DNA of 59,513 nt from Chitinilyticum litopenaei DSM 21440 (GTDB lineage Bacteria; Pseudomonadota; Gammaproteobacteria; Burkholderiales; Chitinibacteraceae), in assembly GCF_000428145.1 (NCBI RefSeq), contig NZ_ATZJ01000024.1:1-59513 (forward strand), given 5' to 3'. Shown one piece after another: positions 16,289-24,179 of this stretch. Under the pieces are notes generated by a model. That model saw only the letters and a program-made list of their open reading frames with translations, did no database searches and was not told where the DNA came from. The translations under genes were made by a program, and so were the position numbers. Each line of letters begins with the position of its first letter. The stretch's first letter is position 1.

Positions 16289-17320
16289 ATGGAACAAGCC
16301 ACACACTTCAAGCTCGGCCTTTTCGTCCTTGCCGCCCTGCTGGCCCTGGGTGCGCTGATGATCATCATCGGCGGCAATACGCTGGGACGCGACGCGGTGA
16401 TGCTGGAAAGCTATTTCGATGAATCGGTACAGGGGCTGGATGTCGGCTCCAAGGTGCGCTTTCGCGGTGTGGTGATCGGCGAAGTCACCGAGCTGGGCTT
16501 CAGCTACGAGGTCTATCAGCAGCAACTGCCGCCGCAGGATCGCCGCCAGTACGTCCGCATCCTGGCCAAGGTCAACAACCCGATTTTCGCCAACACGCCG
16601 GCGGCCAAGTCCAGACTGGCCACCGAAATCGGCCGCGGCCTGCGCATCCGCATCACACCACAAGGCCTGACCGGCACCAGCTATCTGGAGGTCGACTACC
16701 TCGACGCGGCCGCCAATCCGCCACTGGCCAAGGACTGGACACCCGAATACAGCTATGTCCCCTCGGCGCGCAGCACGGTGCAACAGCTGGTCGGGCGCAC
16801 GCAGGACATTCTCGGGCGCATCCAGAAACTGCCGCTGGAAGAAACCGTCGACAACCTGAACACCGTGCTGAAAACCCTGAACAACAAGCTCGACCAGATG
16901 CCGCTGGAACGCATGACCCAGCGCGCTGATCGCATCCTGGCAGAAGTCGAGAAAGTGCCGGTCGCCCGCATCGCCAGCGACAGCAGCGCCGCCATGCAGG
17001 ATCTGCGCCTGGCCAGCGGCCACCTGCAAACACTGCTGGCCGACCCGGCCCTGCAGGCGGCGCCAGCCGATCTGGCCGCCGCCAGCCGCCGCGCCCGCGA
17101 ACTGCTGGACAAGCCCGAGCTGGATTCGGCCATCCAGCGCCTGGACAGCACCATGGGCCGCCTGGACCGCTTGCTGGCCGGGCGCGAAGACGAACTGGGC
17201 ACCACGCTGGACAATCTGCACGCCATCAGCGGGCAACTCAAACAGCTCAGCGAGCAGCTGAACCGCTACCCCGGCAGCCTGCTGGCCAACCCGCCCCCAC
17301 CCTATCAGCCGCCGCGATAA
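16289..17320 (+). CDS. MCE-domain (MlaD-type) lipid-binding protein
   Basis: Periplasmic, membrane-anchored lipid-binding subunit. 343 residues: N-terminal TM helix (KLGLFVLAALLALGALMIII, about 8-28), one MCE domain beginning YFDESVQGLDVGSKVRFRGVVIGEVTELGF (about 40-145), and a long alpha-helical C-terminal region with predicted coiled-coil character. Start at 16289 chosen because MEQATHFKLGLFV is a normal MCE start; upstream frame is leader. A single MCE domain plus helical tail suggests an MlaD/LetB-like ring with a needle. Confidence 0.9.
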   Translation: MEQATHFKLGLFVLAALLALGALMIIIGGNTLGRDAVMLESYFDESVQGLDVGSKVRFRGVVIGEVTELGFSYEVYQQQLPPQDRRQYVRILAKVNNPIFANTPAAKSRLATEIGRGLRIRITPQGLTGTSYLEVDYLDAAANPPLAKDWTPEYSYVPSARSTVQQLVGRTQDILGRIQKLPLEETVDNLNTVLKTLNNKLDQMPLERMTQRADRILAEVEKVPVARIASDSSAAMQDLRLASGHLQTLLADPALQAAPADLAAASRRARELLDKPELDSAIQRLDSTMGRLDRLLAGREDELGTTLDNLHAISGQLKQLSEQLNRYPGSLLANPPPPYQPPR

Positions 17321-17326
17321 GCCCCC

Positions 17327-17938
17327 ATGCGCCCATTTACCATTCCATTCCGTCTGCTGGCCGCATCCCTGCTGGCCATCACCCTCCTGGGTGGCTGCGC
17401 CCTGCGCCCGCCTCCGGCGCCGGCACAGGCCTACCTGCTGGGCGCCAGTCGCGGCGAGCAGCACGCCAGCCGGAACGTGACGCTGCAGCTCGCCGAGCCC
17501 GGCAGCGGTGCGCCCTTCAGCGAACGGGCGCTGGTGTATCGCGAGAGCGAGCAGCGCTATGTGCAGGATTTCTACCATGTCTTTCACGCGCCGCCCGCAC
17601 AGCAGCTCCGGCAAAGGCTGGCCGCCTGGCTGCAGGATGCGGGCTTTGGCCTGGGTGGCAGCGATGCCCGCTGGCAGTTGCGCCCGCGGCTGGACGCGCT
17701 CTACATCGATGTACGCGAGCCCAAGTCGCCGCAGGCGGTAGTCGGGCTGGAACTCGAGCTGTGGCAATCGCAGACGTCCGGCCCGCGCCTTGTTGCACGC
17801 TGGCCCGTCACCACCCGCCGCACGCTGCCCAGCGCACAGGCCGACAGCGCCATGGCCGGGCTTGATCTTGCCCTGGCCGATGCATTGCGGGAAATTGAAC
17901 TCAAACTGGCGGAGGCGGTATCCCGCACTAGTCCCTGA
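17327..17938 (+). CDS. ABC-type transport auxiliary lipoprotein (PqiC-like)
   Basis: 203 residues with a signal peptide ending in lipobox LLGGC (cysteine near residue 25), then an all-beta/alpha domain of the ABC transporter auxiliary family (motifs YLLGASRGEQ, RALVYRESEQRYVQDFYHVFHAPP). Such lipoproteins are the outer-membrane partners of MCE systems. It starts 6 bp after the MCE gene, completing a four-gene lipid transporter operon. Confidence 0.88.
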   Translation: MRPFTIPFRLLAASLLAITLLGGCALRPPPAPAQAYLLGASRGEQHASRNVTLQLAEPGSGAPFSERALVYRESEQRYVQDFYHVFHAPPAQQLRQRLAAWLQDAGFGLGGSDARWQLRPRLDALYIDVREPKSPQAVVGLELELWQSQTSGPRLVARWPVTTRRTLPSAQADSAMAGLDLALADALREIELKLAEAVSRTSP

Positions 17939-18044
17939 TCCGAATCCTCGGCTACACTGCTTGCACGATTCACATCCAAGATGCGGCTTGCCGCCTTTTC
18001 CTGCCCGGCAGCGAAAAGACGGCAAGGCGCTTGCGACGGCCCGC

Positions 18045-18785
18045 ATGGCGCACAAGGCACTTTCCCTTTATCGCAGCACCCAATCCGCCAGTGAAGACGA
18101 ACGCGTTCGCCAGCACATGCCGCTGGTGCGCCGCATCGCCTATCACATGATCACGCGCCTGCCCGCCAGCGTGGACGTGGACGACCTGATCCAGGTCGGC
18201 CTGATGGGGCTGATGGAAGCCGCGCGCAATTTCGACACCGAGGCCGGCGTGCAGTTTGAAACCTATGCCTCGCAACGGATTCGCGGCGCCATGCTGGACG
18301 AGCTGCGCAGCGCCGACTGGCTGTCACGCCAGGCGCGCCGCAATATGCGCGAGATCGAAAGCACCGTACACCGCATCGAGCACCAGCTCGGGCGCGCCGC
18401 CAGCGAGGGCGAGATCGCCGAGGCGCTGGGCGTGGCGCTCAGCGACTACCAGGCCATGCTCAGCGAAGCACGCGGCCATCAGCTGGTGCACTACGAAGAT
18501 TTCGCCGACGACGAGGACAACGACCAGCTCGACCAGTACGCAGCCGATGACAAGGCCAATCCGCTGGACATGCTCAGCGATCAGCGCTTCAAGCAGCAGC
18601 TGATCGACGCGATTGCGCAGCTGCCCGAGCGCGAGCAGCTGCTGATGGCGCTCTATTACGACGAAGAACTCAACCTGAAGGAAATCGGCGCCGTGCTCGG
18701 CGTGACCGAGTCGCGCGTCTGCCAGCTGCACAGCCAGGCCGTCGCCCGCCTGCGCGCCAGGCTTCAGGGCTGGCTCAACCGGTAG
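18045..18785 (+). CDS. fliA: Flagellar sigma factor FliA (sigma-28)
   Basis: Sigma factor for late flagellar genes. 246 residues: region 2 HMPLVRRIAYHMITRLPASVDVDDLIQVGLMGLMEAARNFD, region 3 RNMREIESTVHRIEHQLGRAASEGEIAEALG, and region 4 LPEREQLLMALYYDEELNLKEIGAVLGVTESRVCQLHSQA. Start at 18045 (MAHKALSLYRSTQ) gives the usual length. motA follows 5 bp later. It is separated from flhFG by the lipid transporter genes. Confidence 0.96.
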   Translation: MAHKALSLYRSTQSASEDERVRQHMPLVRRIAYHMITRLPASVDVDDLIQVGLMGLMEAARNFDTEAGVQFETYASQRIRGAMLDELRSADWLSRQARRNMREIESTVHRIEHQLGRAASEGEIAEALGVALSDYQAMLSEARGHQLVHYEDFADDEDNDQLDQYAADDKANPLDMLSDQRFKQQLIDAIAQLPEREQLLMALYYDEELNLKEIGAVLGVTESRVCQLHSQAVARLRARLQGWLNR

Positions 18786-18790
18786 CCCCC

Positions 18791-19534
18791 ATGGACAAGA
18801 TCAGCATCATCGGCATCATTCTCGGCCTTGCCGCCATCATCGTCGGCCAGTATCTGGAAGGCGGCAGCCTGCTGTCGCTGATCCAGCTCACGGCCTTCCT
18901 GATCGTCATTGGCGGCACGACGGGCGCGGTGATGCTGCAAACCCAGCCCCGGCACTTCCTGGCGGGGCTGCGCATGCTCAAGTGGATTTTCATCCCGCCA
19001 CAGCATGACTTCCGGCGCCTGCTGGGCGTGCTCACCAACTGGGGGCAGCAGGCCCGCCGGGGTGGCTTGCTGGCGCTGGAGGCCTTCATCAACCGCGAGC
19101 CCGACCCCTACATCAAGCGCGCACTGCAAATGGTCGTTGATGGCGCAGAGCCGGAAACCATCCGCAAGGCGCTGGAGCTGGAGATCGACGCCTTCGATCT
19201 GCAGGCACGCGCCAGTGCGCGCATCTGGGAATCGGCTGGCGGCTATTCGCCGACCTTCGGCATTCTGGGCGCGGTGATGGGCCTGATCCACGTCATGGAA
19301 AACCTCACCGATCCGTCCAAGCTGGGCGCCGGCATCGCGGTCGCCTTTGTGGCAACGATTTATGGCGTGGGCATCGCCAACCTGCTTTTCCTGCCGATCG
19401 CCAACAAGCTCAAGCAGCACATCCAGCGCGAAGTCACCTACCGCGAAATGCTGATGGATGGCATGGTCAGCATTGCCAACGGCGAAAACCCGCGCCTGCT
19501 GGAAAACCGCCTGGCCGGCTACCTGCAGCACTGA
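18791..19534 (+). CDS. motC: Flagellar motor stator protein MotA/MotC family
   Basis: Proton-channel stator subunit. 247 residues: four transmembrane segments, cytoplasmic loop with charged residues, and the C-terminal proline-containing helices (SPTFGILGAVMGLIHVMENL; LLFLPIANKLKQH). It is of the PomA/MotC type (starts MDKISIIGIILGLAAIIVGQYLEGG). The partner MotB/MotD gene, normally next in line, is absent: motA is followed by 144 bp and ftsK. Confidence 0.93.
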   Translation: MDKISIIGIILGLAAIIVGQYLEGGSLLSLIQLTAFLIVIGGTTGAVMLQTQPRHFLAGLRMLKWIFIPPQHDFRRLLGVLTNWGQQARRGGLLALEAFINREPDPYIKRALQMVVDGAEPETIRKALELEIDAFDLQARASARIWESAGGYSPTFGILGAVMGLIHVMENLTDPSKLGAGIAVAFVATIYGVGIANLLFLPIANKLKQHIQREVTYREMLMDGMVSIANGENPRLLENRLAGYLQH

Positions 19535-19552
19535 TGGCGCAGAAACAGGCAG

Positions 19553-19599
19553 GGTATTGCCCCATAACCAACGGCGAAAAAGATTTGCAGGGCGATACC
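19553..19599. repeat. 47-bp bipartite palindrome, copy 4 (intact)
   Basis: GGTATTGCCC at the left, GGGCGATACC at the right, exactly 47 bp. Lies 18 bp past the motA stop codon, ahead of the ftsK promoter. Confidence 0.85.
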
Positions 19600-19640
19600 T
19601 GGTGACGTATGGTTTTTATGGCCGCAGCGAAGCGGCTCGG

Positions 19641-19646
19641 TATAAT
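19641..19646 (+). promoter_or_regulatory. Possible ftsK -10 element
   Basis: A perfect TATAAT hexamer lies 32 bp upstream of the ftsK ATG, just after the small hairpin GCCGC-agcgaa-GCGGC. No good -35 match stands at the right distance. Confidence 0.45.
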
Positions 19647-19678
19647 CCTGTGATTCCTTCCCTCGCGCCAGCCCGCTA

Positions 19679-22024
19679 ATGGCCCTGTTCCGCAAGAAAA
19701 ACGTTGCCAATGCCTCAAGCCGTGCCGCGCTCCCCCCGCAGCTGGCCAATATCCTGCGCGAATCCTGGTGGCTGCTGCTGGTCGCCGCCGTGGTCTACCT
19801 GCTCATCGTGCTGGCCAGCTATCATCCGGGCGATCCGGGCTGGTCGCATAGCGCCACCACGCCCGATATCGTCAACCGTGGCGGCGCGCTTGGCGCCTGG
19901 ATTGCCGACGTCCTGCTCTCGCTGTTCGGCATGTCGGCCTGGTGGTGGATCCCCTTCTGTTTCGTCGCGATTGCCTGGGGTTATCGCCGCATCGACCGCA
20001 TTTCCGAATCACCACGCCCGGTCGTCCTGCTGGCCTGCACCGGCTTTCTGTTCATTCTTGGCGCCAGCGCCAGCATTGAAGCGCTGCGCTTCCATACCCT
20101 GACGCCACCGCTGCCCCAGGCTGCCGGCGGCATGTTCGGCAACTGGCTGGGGAGCCTGCTGCTGCATGGCCTGGGCTTCAGCGGCGCGACACTCGCCGCA
20201 GTGGTGGTGTTCTGCATCGGCATTTCGCTGTTCACGGGCCTGTCCTGGTTGCGCGTGATGGAACTGCTCGGCACCGGCCTTGAAAGCACGGCGCTCTGGC
20301 TGGCGCGCCGCGTCCAGGCGGCGCGTGATCGCCATATCGGCAAGGAAGCCGCGCGCCAGCGCGACCAGAAGGTGACGGTCGAGAAAAAACGCCAGGAAGA
20401 AAAAGCCCCGCTGATCATCGCCCCGGCGCCACCGGATGTGCCGGTGGCCAAGCCGGTCAGCAAGGCCGAGGAAAAGCGCATTACCGAAGCACAGAAAAAG
20501 ACCGTGCAGCCCATGCTGTTCGACGACCTGCCGCTGGGCAGCAGCCCGGATCTGCCCTCGCTGAAACTGCTGGCCGCACCGCCAGCGGCACAGGAATCGG
20601 TCAGCAAGGAGACGCTGGAATTCACCTCGCAACTGATCGAACGCAAGCTTGCCGATTTCAATGTCGATGTGAAAGTGATCGCCGCCTATCCGGGGCCGGT
20701 CATCACGCGCTACGAAATCGAGCCTGCGGTCGGCGTCAAGGGCAGCCAGATCGTCAATCTGATGAAGGATCTGGCGCGCGCGCTGGGTCTCGTGTCGATC
20801 CGCGTCGTCGAAACCATCCCGGGCAAGACCTGCATGGGACTGGAACTGCCCAACCCGACCCGGCAGATGATCCGCCTGTCCGAAATCCTCTCGTCAGAAC
20901 CTTTCCACGGCCAGGGCTCCAAGCTCACGCTGGCGCTCGGCAAGGACATCACCGGCAAGCCCATCGTCACCGATCTGGCCAAAGCTCCGCACCTGCTGGT
21001 GGCCGGCACCACCGGCTCGGGCAAGTCGGTCGGCGTGAATGCGATGATCCTGTCGATGCTCTACAAGGCCACGCCGGACGAAGTGCGCTTCATCATGATC
21101 GACCCGAAGATGCTGGAGCTGTCGATCTATGAGGGCATCCCGCACCTCTTGGCGCCGGTGGTCACCGACATGAAGCTCGCCGCCAACGCGCTGAACTGGT
21201 GCGTGGCCGAAATGGAAAAGCGCTACCGGCTGATGAGCCATCTGGGCGTGCGCAATCTCGCCGGCTACAACGCCAAGATCAAGGATGCCGAGAAGCTGGG
21301 CCAGAAGCTCACCAACCCGTTCACGCTGACGCCGGACAATCCCGAGCCACTGGAACACCTGCCCTTCATCGTGGTGGTGGTCGATGAATTCGCCGACCTG
21401 ATGATGGTCGCCGGCAAGAAGATCGAAGAATTGATCGCGCGGCTGGCGCAGAAGGCGCGCGCGGCCGGCATTCACCTGATCCTCGCCACGCAGCGGCCGT
21501 CGGTGGACGTGATCACCGGCCTGATCAAGGCCAATATCCCGACGCGGATTGCCTTCCAGGTGTCGAGCAAGGTGGACAGCCGCACCATCCTCGACCAGAT
21601 GGGCGCGGAAGCCTTGCTGGGCCAGGGCGACATGCTCTACCTGCCGCCGGGCACCGGCTACCCGCAGCGCGTGCACGGCGCCTTTGTGGCCGATGACGAG
21701 GTGCACCACGTCGTCGAGTACCTCAAGCAATTCGGCGAGCCGGATTACGTCGACGGCATCCTCAATGGCGGCTTTGACGCCGAGGCGGCCGGCGGCAGCG
21801 CTGCAGGCGGAAGTGAAGGTGGTGACGAGAACGACCCGCTGTATGACGAAGCCGTCGCCTTCGTGCTGAAAAGCCGGCGTGCGTCGATTTCCAGCGTGCA
21901 GCGGCAGCTCAGGATCGGCTACAACCGCGCCGCGCGCCTGATCGAGCAGATGGAAGCCGCCGGGCTGGTGAGCCCGATGGAAACCAACGGCAACCGCACG
22001 GTACTGGTGCCGGGCCAGGAATAA
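19679..22024 (+). CDS. ftsK: DNA translocase FtsK
   Basis: Septal DNA pump that aligns dif sites and activates XerCD. 781 residues: four N-terminal transmembrane segments (residues 25-190), a charged linker, then the motor with Walker A VAGTTGSGKSVGVNAMI (near residue 441), PKMLELSIYEGIPHLLAPVVTDM, Walker B FIVVVVDEFADLMM, and the C-terminal gamma winged helix (DPLYDEAVAFVLKSRRASISSVQRQLRIGYNRAARLIEQME) that reads KOPS. Linker is short compared with E. coli. Ends 130 bp before rpmB. Confidence 0.97.
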   Translation: MALFRKKNVANASSRAALPPQLANILRESWWLLLVAAVVYLLIVLASYHPGDPGWSHSATTPDIVNRGGALGAWIADVLLSLFGMSAWWWIPFCFVAIAWGYRRIDRISESPRPVVLLACTGFLFILGASASIEALRFHTLTPPLPQAAGGMFGNWLGSLLLHGLGFSGATLAAVVVFCIGISLFTGLSWLRVMELLGTGLESTALWLARRVQAARDRHIGKEAARQRDQKVTVEKKRQEEKAPLIIAPAPPDVPVAKPVSKAEEKRITEAQKKTVQPMLFDDLPLGSSPDLPSLKLLAAPPAAQESVSKETLEFTSQLIERKLADFNVDVKVIAAYPGPVITRYEIEPAVGVKGSQIVNLMKDLARALGLVSIRVVETIPGKTCMGLELPNPTRQMIRLSEILSSEPFHGQGSKLTLALGKDITGKPIVTDLAKAPHLLVAGTTGSGKSVGVNAMILSMLYKATPDEVRFIMIDPKMLELSIYEGIPHLLAPVVTDMKLAANALNWCVAEMEKRYRLMSHLGVRNLAGYNAKIKDAEKLGQKLTNPFTLTPDNPEPLEHLPFIVVVVDEFADLMMVAGKKIEELIARLAQKARAAGIHLILATQRPSVDVITGLIKANIPTRIAFQVSSKVDSRTILDQMGAEALLGQGDMLYLPPGTGYPQRVHGAFVADDEVHHVVEYLKQFGEPDYVDGILNGGFDAEAAGGSAAGGSEGGDENDPLYDEAVAFVLKSRRASISSVQRQLRIGYNRAARLIEQMEAAGLVSPMETNGNRTVLVPGQE

Positions 22025-22085
22025 GCCAATCCGCAACACTTGCACGGAAAAATGCGGCAAAACAACAGGGAAGCGCAGATCGTGC

Positions 22086-22115
22086 TTGAAGACTTCGCCC
22101 CGGCTGTGATATAAA
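22086..22115 (+). promoter_or_regulatory. Likely rpmB-rpmG promoter
   Basis: TTGAAG (22086-22091), 18 bp, TATAAA (22110-22115), placed 39 bp before the rpmB start. Good sigma-70 match and the natural place for an r-protein operon promoter. Confidence 0.6.
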
Positions 22116-22154
22116 TGCCGACTTTTCCAGCTTCAGAATTTCAGGAAAGCAATC

Positions 22155-22388
22155 ATGGCACGAGTATGTAAAGTCACCGGCAAGCGCCCGATGACCGGGA
22201 ATAACGTTTCCCACGCCAACAACAAGACCAAGCGTCGCTTCCTCCCGAACCTGCAATCGCGCCGTTTCTGGGTTGAGAGCGAAAACCGCTGGGTACGCCT
22301 GCGCGTATCCAATGCTGCACTGCGTACCATCGATAAAGTTGGCATCGATGTTGTGCTGGCCGATCTGCGCGCCCGCGGCGAACTGTAA
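22155..22388 (+). CDS. rpmB: 50S ribosomal protein L28
   Basis: 77 residues, starts MARVCKVTGKRPMTGNNVSHANNKTKRRFLPNLQ, the standard proteobacterial L28 sequence, ending RARGEL. Precedes rpmG by 16 bp, the usual order. Confidence 0.99.
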   Translation: MARVCKVTGKRPMTGNNVSHANNKTKRRFLPNLQSRRFWVESENRWVRLRVSNAALRTIDKVGIDVVLADLRARGEL

Positions 22389-22404
22389 TCAGAGGTAAAA
22401 CCAA

Positions 22405-22560
22405 ATGCGTGACAAGATCAAGCTCGAATCCACCGCTGGTACCGGTCATTTCTACACCACGACCAAGAACAAGCGTACCATGCCGGAAAAGATGGAAATC
22501 AAGAAGTTCGATCCCGTAGCCCGCAAGCACGTGATCTACAAGGAAACCAAGCTGAAGTAA
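22405..22560 (+). CDS. rpmG: 50S ribosomal protein L33
   Basis: 51 residues (MRDKIKLESTAGTGHFYTTT, ending YKETKLK). It lacks the zinc-ribbon cysteines, so it is the C-minus form typical of proteobacteria. Followed by an intrinsic terminator. Confidence 0.98.
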   Translation: MRDKIKLESTAGTGHFYTTTKNKRTMPEKMEIKKFDPVARKHVIYKETKLK

Positions 22561-22588
22561 TTCGGCGGCTGGTGACCATACTCGAAAG

Positions 22589-22609
22589 CCCCGCTCCGGC
22601 GGGGTTTTT
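22589..22609 (+). terminator. rpmG intrinsic terminator
   Basis: CCCCGC-tccg-GCGGGG stem (22589-22604) followed by a T5 run, 28 bp after the rpmG stop. Confidence 0.9.
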
Positions 22610-22658
22610 ATTTGCCCGCAAGCCGCGCAAGCCTGGCCACGGCCAATATACGCATATA

Positions 22659-22705
22659 CCCATCAGCCCACAAGCAAGCAAACAAAAAGGCCAGGGCGCA
22701 ATACC
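22659..22705. repeat. 47-bp bipartite palindrome, copy 5 (left end altered)
   Basis: Right half AAAAAGGCCAGGGCGCAATACC is clean. The left end reads CCCAT instead of GGTAT but keeps GCC and AGC at family positions. Lies between the convergent rpmG and LysR genes. A further ATACCC stands at 22656 next to the left end. Confidence 0.65.
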
Positions 22706-22740
22706 CAAGCCTCATTAGCTGCAAGGCCACGCCCACCGCC

Positions 22741-23634
22741 TCAAGGCAGATCCCAGACCTGGCGCAAACTGGCTTTCAACATGCTGATCAGCGGATCGCT
22801 TTCGCGCTCGGCCGAATAGATGAACTGCAGCGGCGCGCGCGTGGCCAGCTCGCCGCCACGCCACAGCGCAATCGAGCCGTCGGCGGCATAGCGGCGCGCG
22901 GTGCGCTCGGCCAGCACGGCAACGCCGACACCCGCCTTGATCAGCTCGAGCAGCGTGGCCTCCTCGTCGAATTCACCCACCTTCAGCGGCGCGATATTGT
23001 GGCTGCGCCACAGCTCCTGCGTGATGCCGGCCAGACTGGAGAACTGCGACACCCCCAGCCAGGGCGCGCGCCCCAGCTCCTTCCAGTCCGCATTGGCCAG
23101 CGCACCGGCCAGCTGCAGCGGCAGCGCGATGCAAAACCCGATTTCGCTCAGCTGCAGCGTATTGACGTTCTGATAGGGATTGCGCCCCAGATAGAAGCCC
23201 GCATCCAGTGTTTTCTTGCGCACTTCATTCAGGATGCCGACCGAAATGCCATGCGTGGTTTCCATGGTCAGCAAGGGGTGGCGCTGACGCAGCAGCGCCA
23301 GCCAGGGCCCGAGCTTGAGGCGTGCCGGCACGCCGATGGTGCCGATGCGTACCTTGCCGCGCGGTTCGCCCTGTAGCGCCTTGGCCTTGTGCAACAGATT
23401 TCTGGCCAGCGCCAGCATGTTTTCGGCATCGGGGAGCAAGAGCTTGCCGGCCTCGGTGAGCTGCACGCCGCCCGGATAGCGCTCGAACAACGGCATGCCG
23501 AACTCTTCTTCCAGCGCCTTGATTTGTGCGGTCACGGCGGGCTGCGACAGATGCAGCAACTCGGCCGCCTGGGTCAGGTGCCCCTGCTGGGCCACCGTCA
23601 CGAATGTGCGAAGTTGGTAGATTTCCATGCTCAT
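22741..23634 (-). CDS. LysR-family transcriptional regulator
   Basis: 297 residues: N-terminal helix-turn-helix (QLRTFVTVAQQGHLTQAAELLHLSQPAVTAQIKALEEEFGMPLFER, residues 6-52) and a periplasmic-binding-type effector domain. Divergent from yjcH-actP with a 233-bp gap, so it may control the acetate genes. The effector cannot be told from sequence. The C-terminus ends WDLP. Confidence 0.9.
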   Translation of the reverse strand: MSMEIYQLRTFVTVAQQGHLTQAAELLHLSQPAVTAQIKALEEEFGMPLFERYPGGVQLTEAGKLLLPDAENMLALARNLLHKAKALQGEPRGKVRIGTIGVPARLKLGPWLALLRQRHPLLTMETTHGISVGILNEVRKKTLDAGFYLGRNPYQNVNTLQLSEIGFCIALPLQLAGALANADWKELGRAPWLGVSQFSSLAGITQELWRSHNIAPLKVGEFDEEATLLELIKAGVGVAVLAERTARRYAADGSIALWRGGELATRAPLQFIYSAERESDPLISMLKASLRQVWDLP

Positions 23635-23867
23635 TATGATAGGGCATTCACCTTAGGCTGTCTTGCCGCCCACCGGAAAGACGTAGTCACAAAAACGCGA
23701 TTTCACCAATAAAAGTAAGGCCTGCGCAATACGGCATAAGACGGCTTGATTTCGCACATCAGAATTTGCAATTAGCCTCCGGGCCGCGCCTTCTCATACA
23801 TTGCTCACGACAGCCCCTTGTGGCTGGACATACCCATTCCAATCAATCGAGGACAAGGAGAGCAGGC

Positions 23868-24179
23868 ATGGATGAAGCACTCGTCGAGCGCATTCAGTCG
23901 AATCCGAAATTCAGGGAACTGGTTCACAAGAAGGGAGGTTTCTCCTGGATGCTGGCCATTGTCATGCTGGTCATTTACTACGGCTTCATTCTGGTGATCG
24001 CCTTCTCGCCCGCCACGCTGGGCACGCCGCTGTCGGCAGGTTCGGTCACCACCGTCGGCATTCCGGTCGGCATCCTGATCATCCTGTCGGCGTTTGTGAT
24101 CACCGGCATTTACGCACGCCGCGCCAACAGCGAATTCGACCGTCTGACCCGCGAAGTGGTCGAGGAGGCCAAGCAATGA
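23868..24179 (+). CDS. yjcH: DUF485 membrane protein YjcH
   Basis: 103 residues, two transmembrane segments (about 28-50 and 65-87), typical MDEALVERIQSNPKFRELVHKKGGFSWMLA start. Members sit directly upstream of actP and are thought to assist the acetate symporter. Overlaps actP by 4 bp (ATGA). Start chosen by the AGGAG ribosome site in the upstream gacaaggag. Confidence 0.95.
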   Translation: MDEALVERIQSNPKFRELVHKKGGFSWMLAIVMLVIYYGFILVIAFSPATLGTPLSAGSVTTVGIPVGILIILSAFVITGIYARRANSEFDRLTREVVEEAKQ

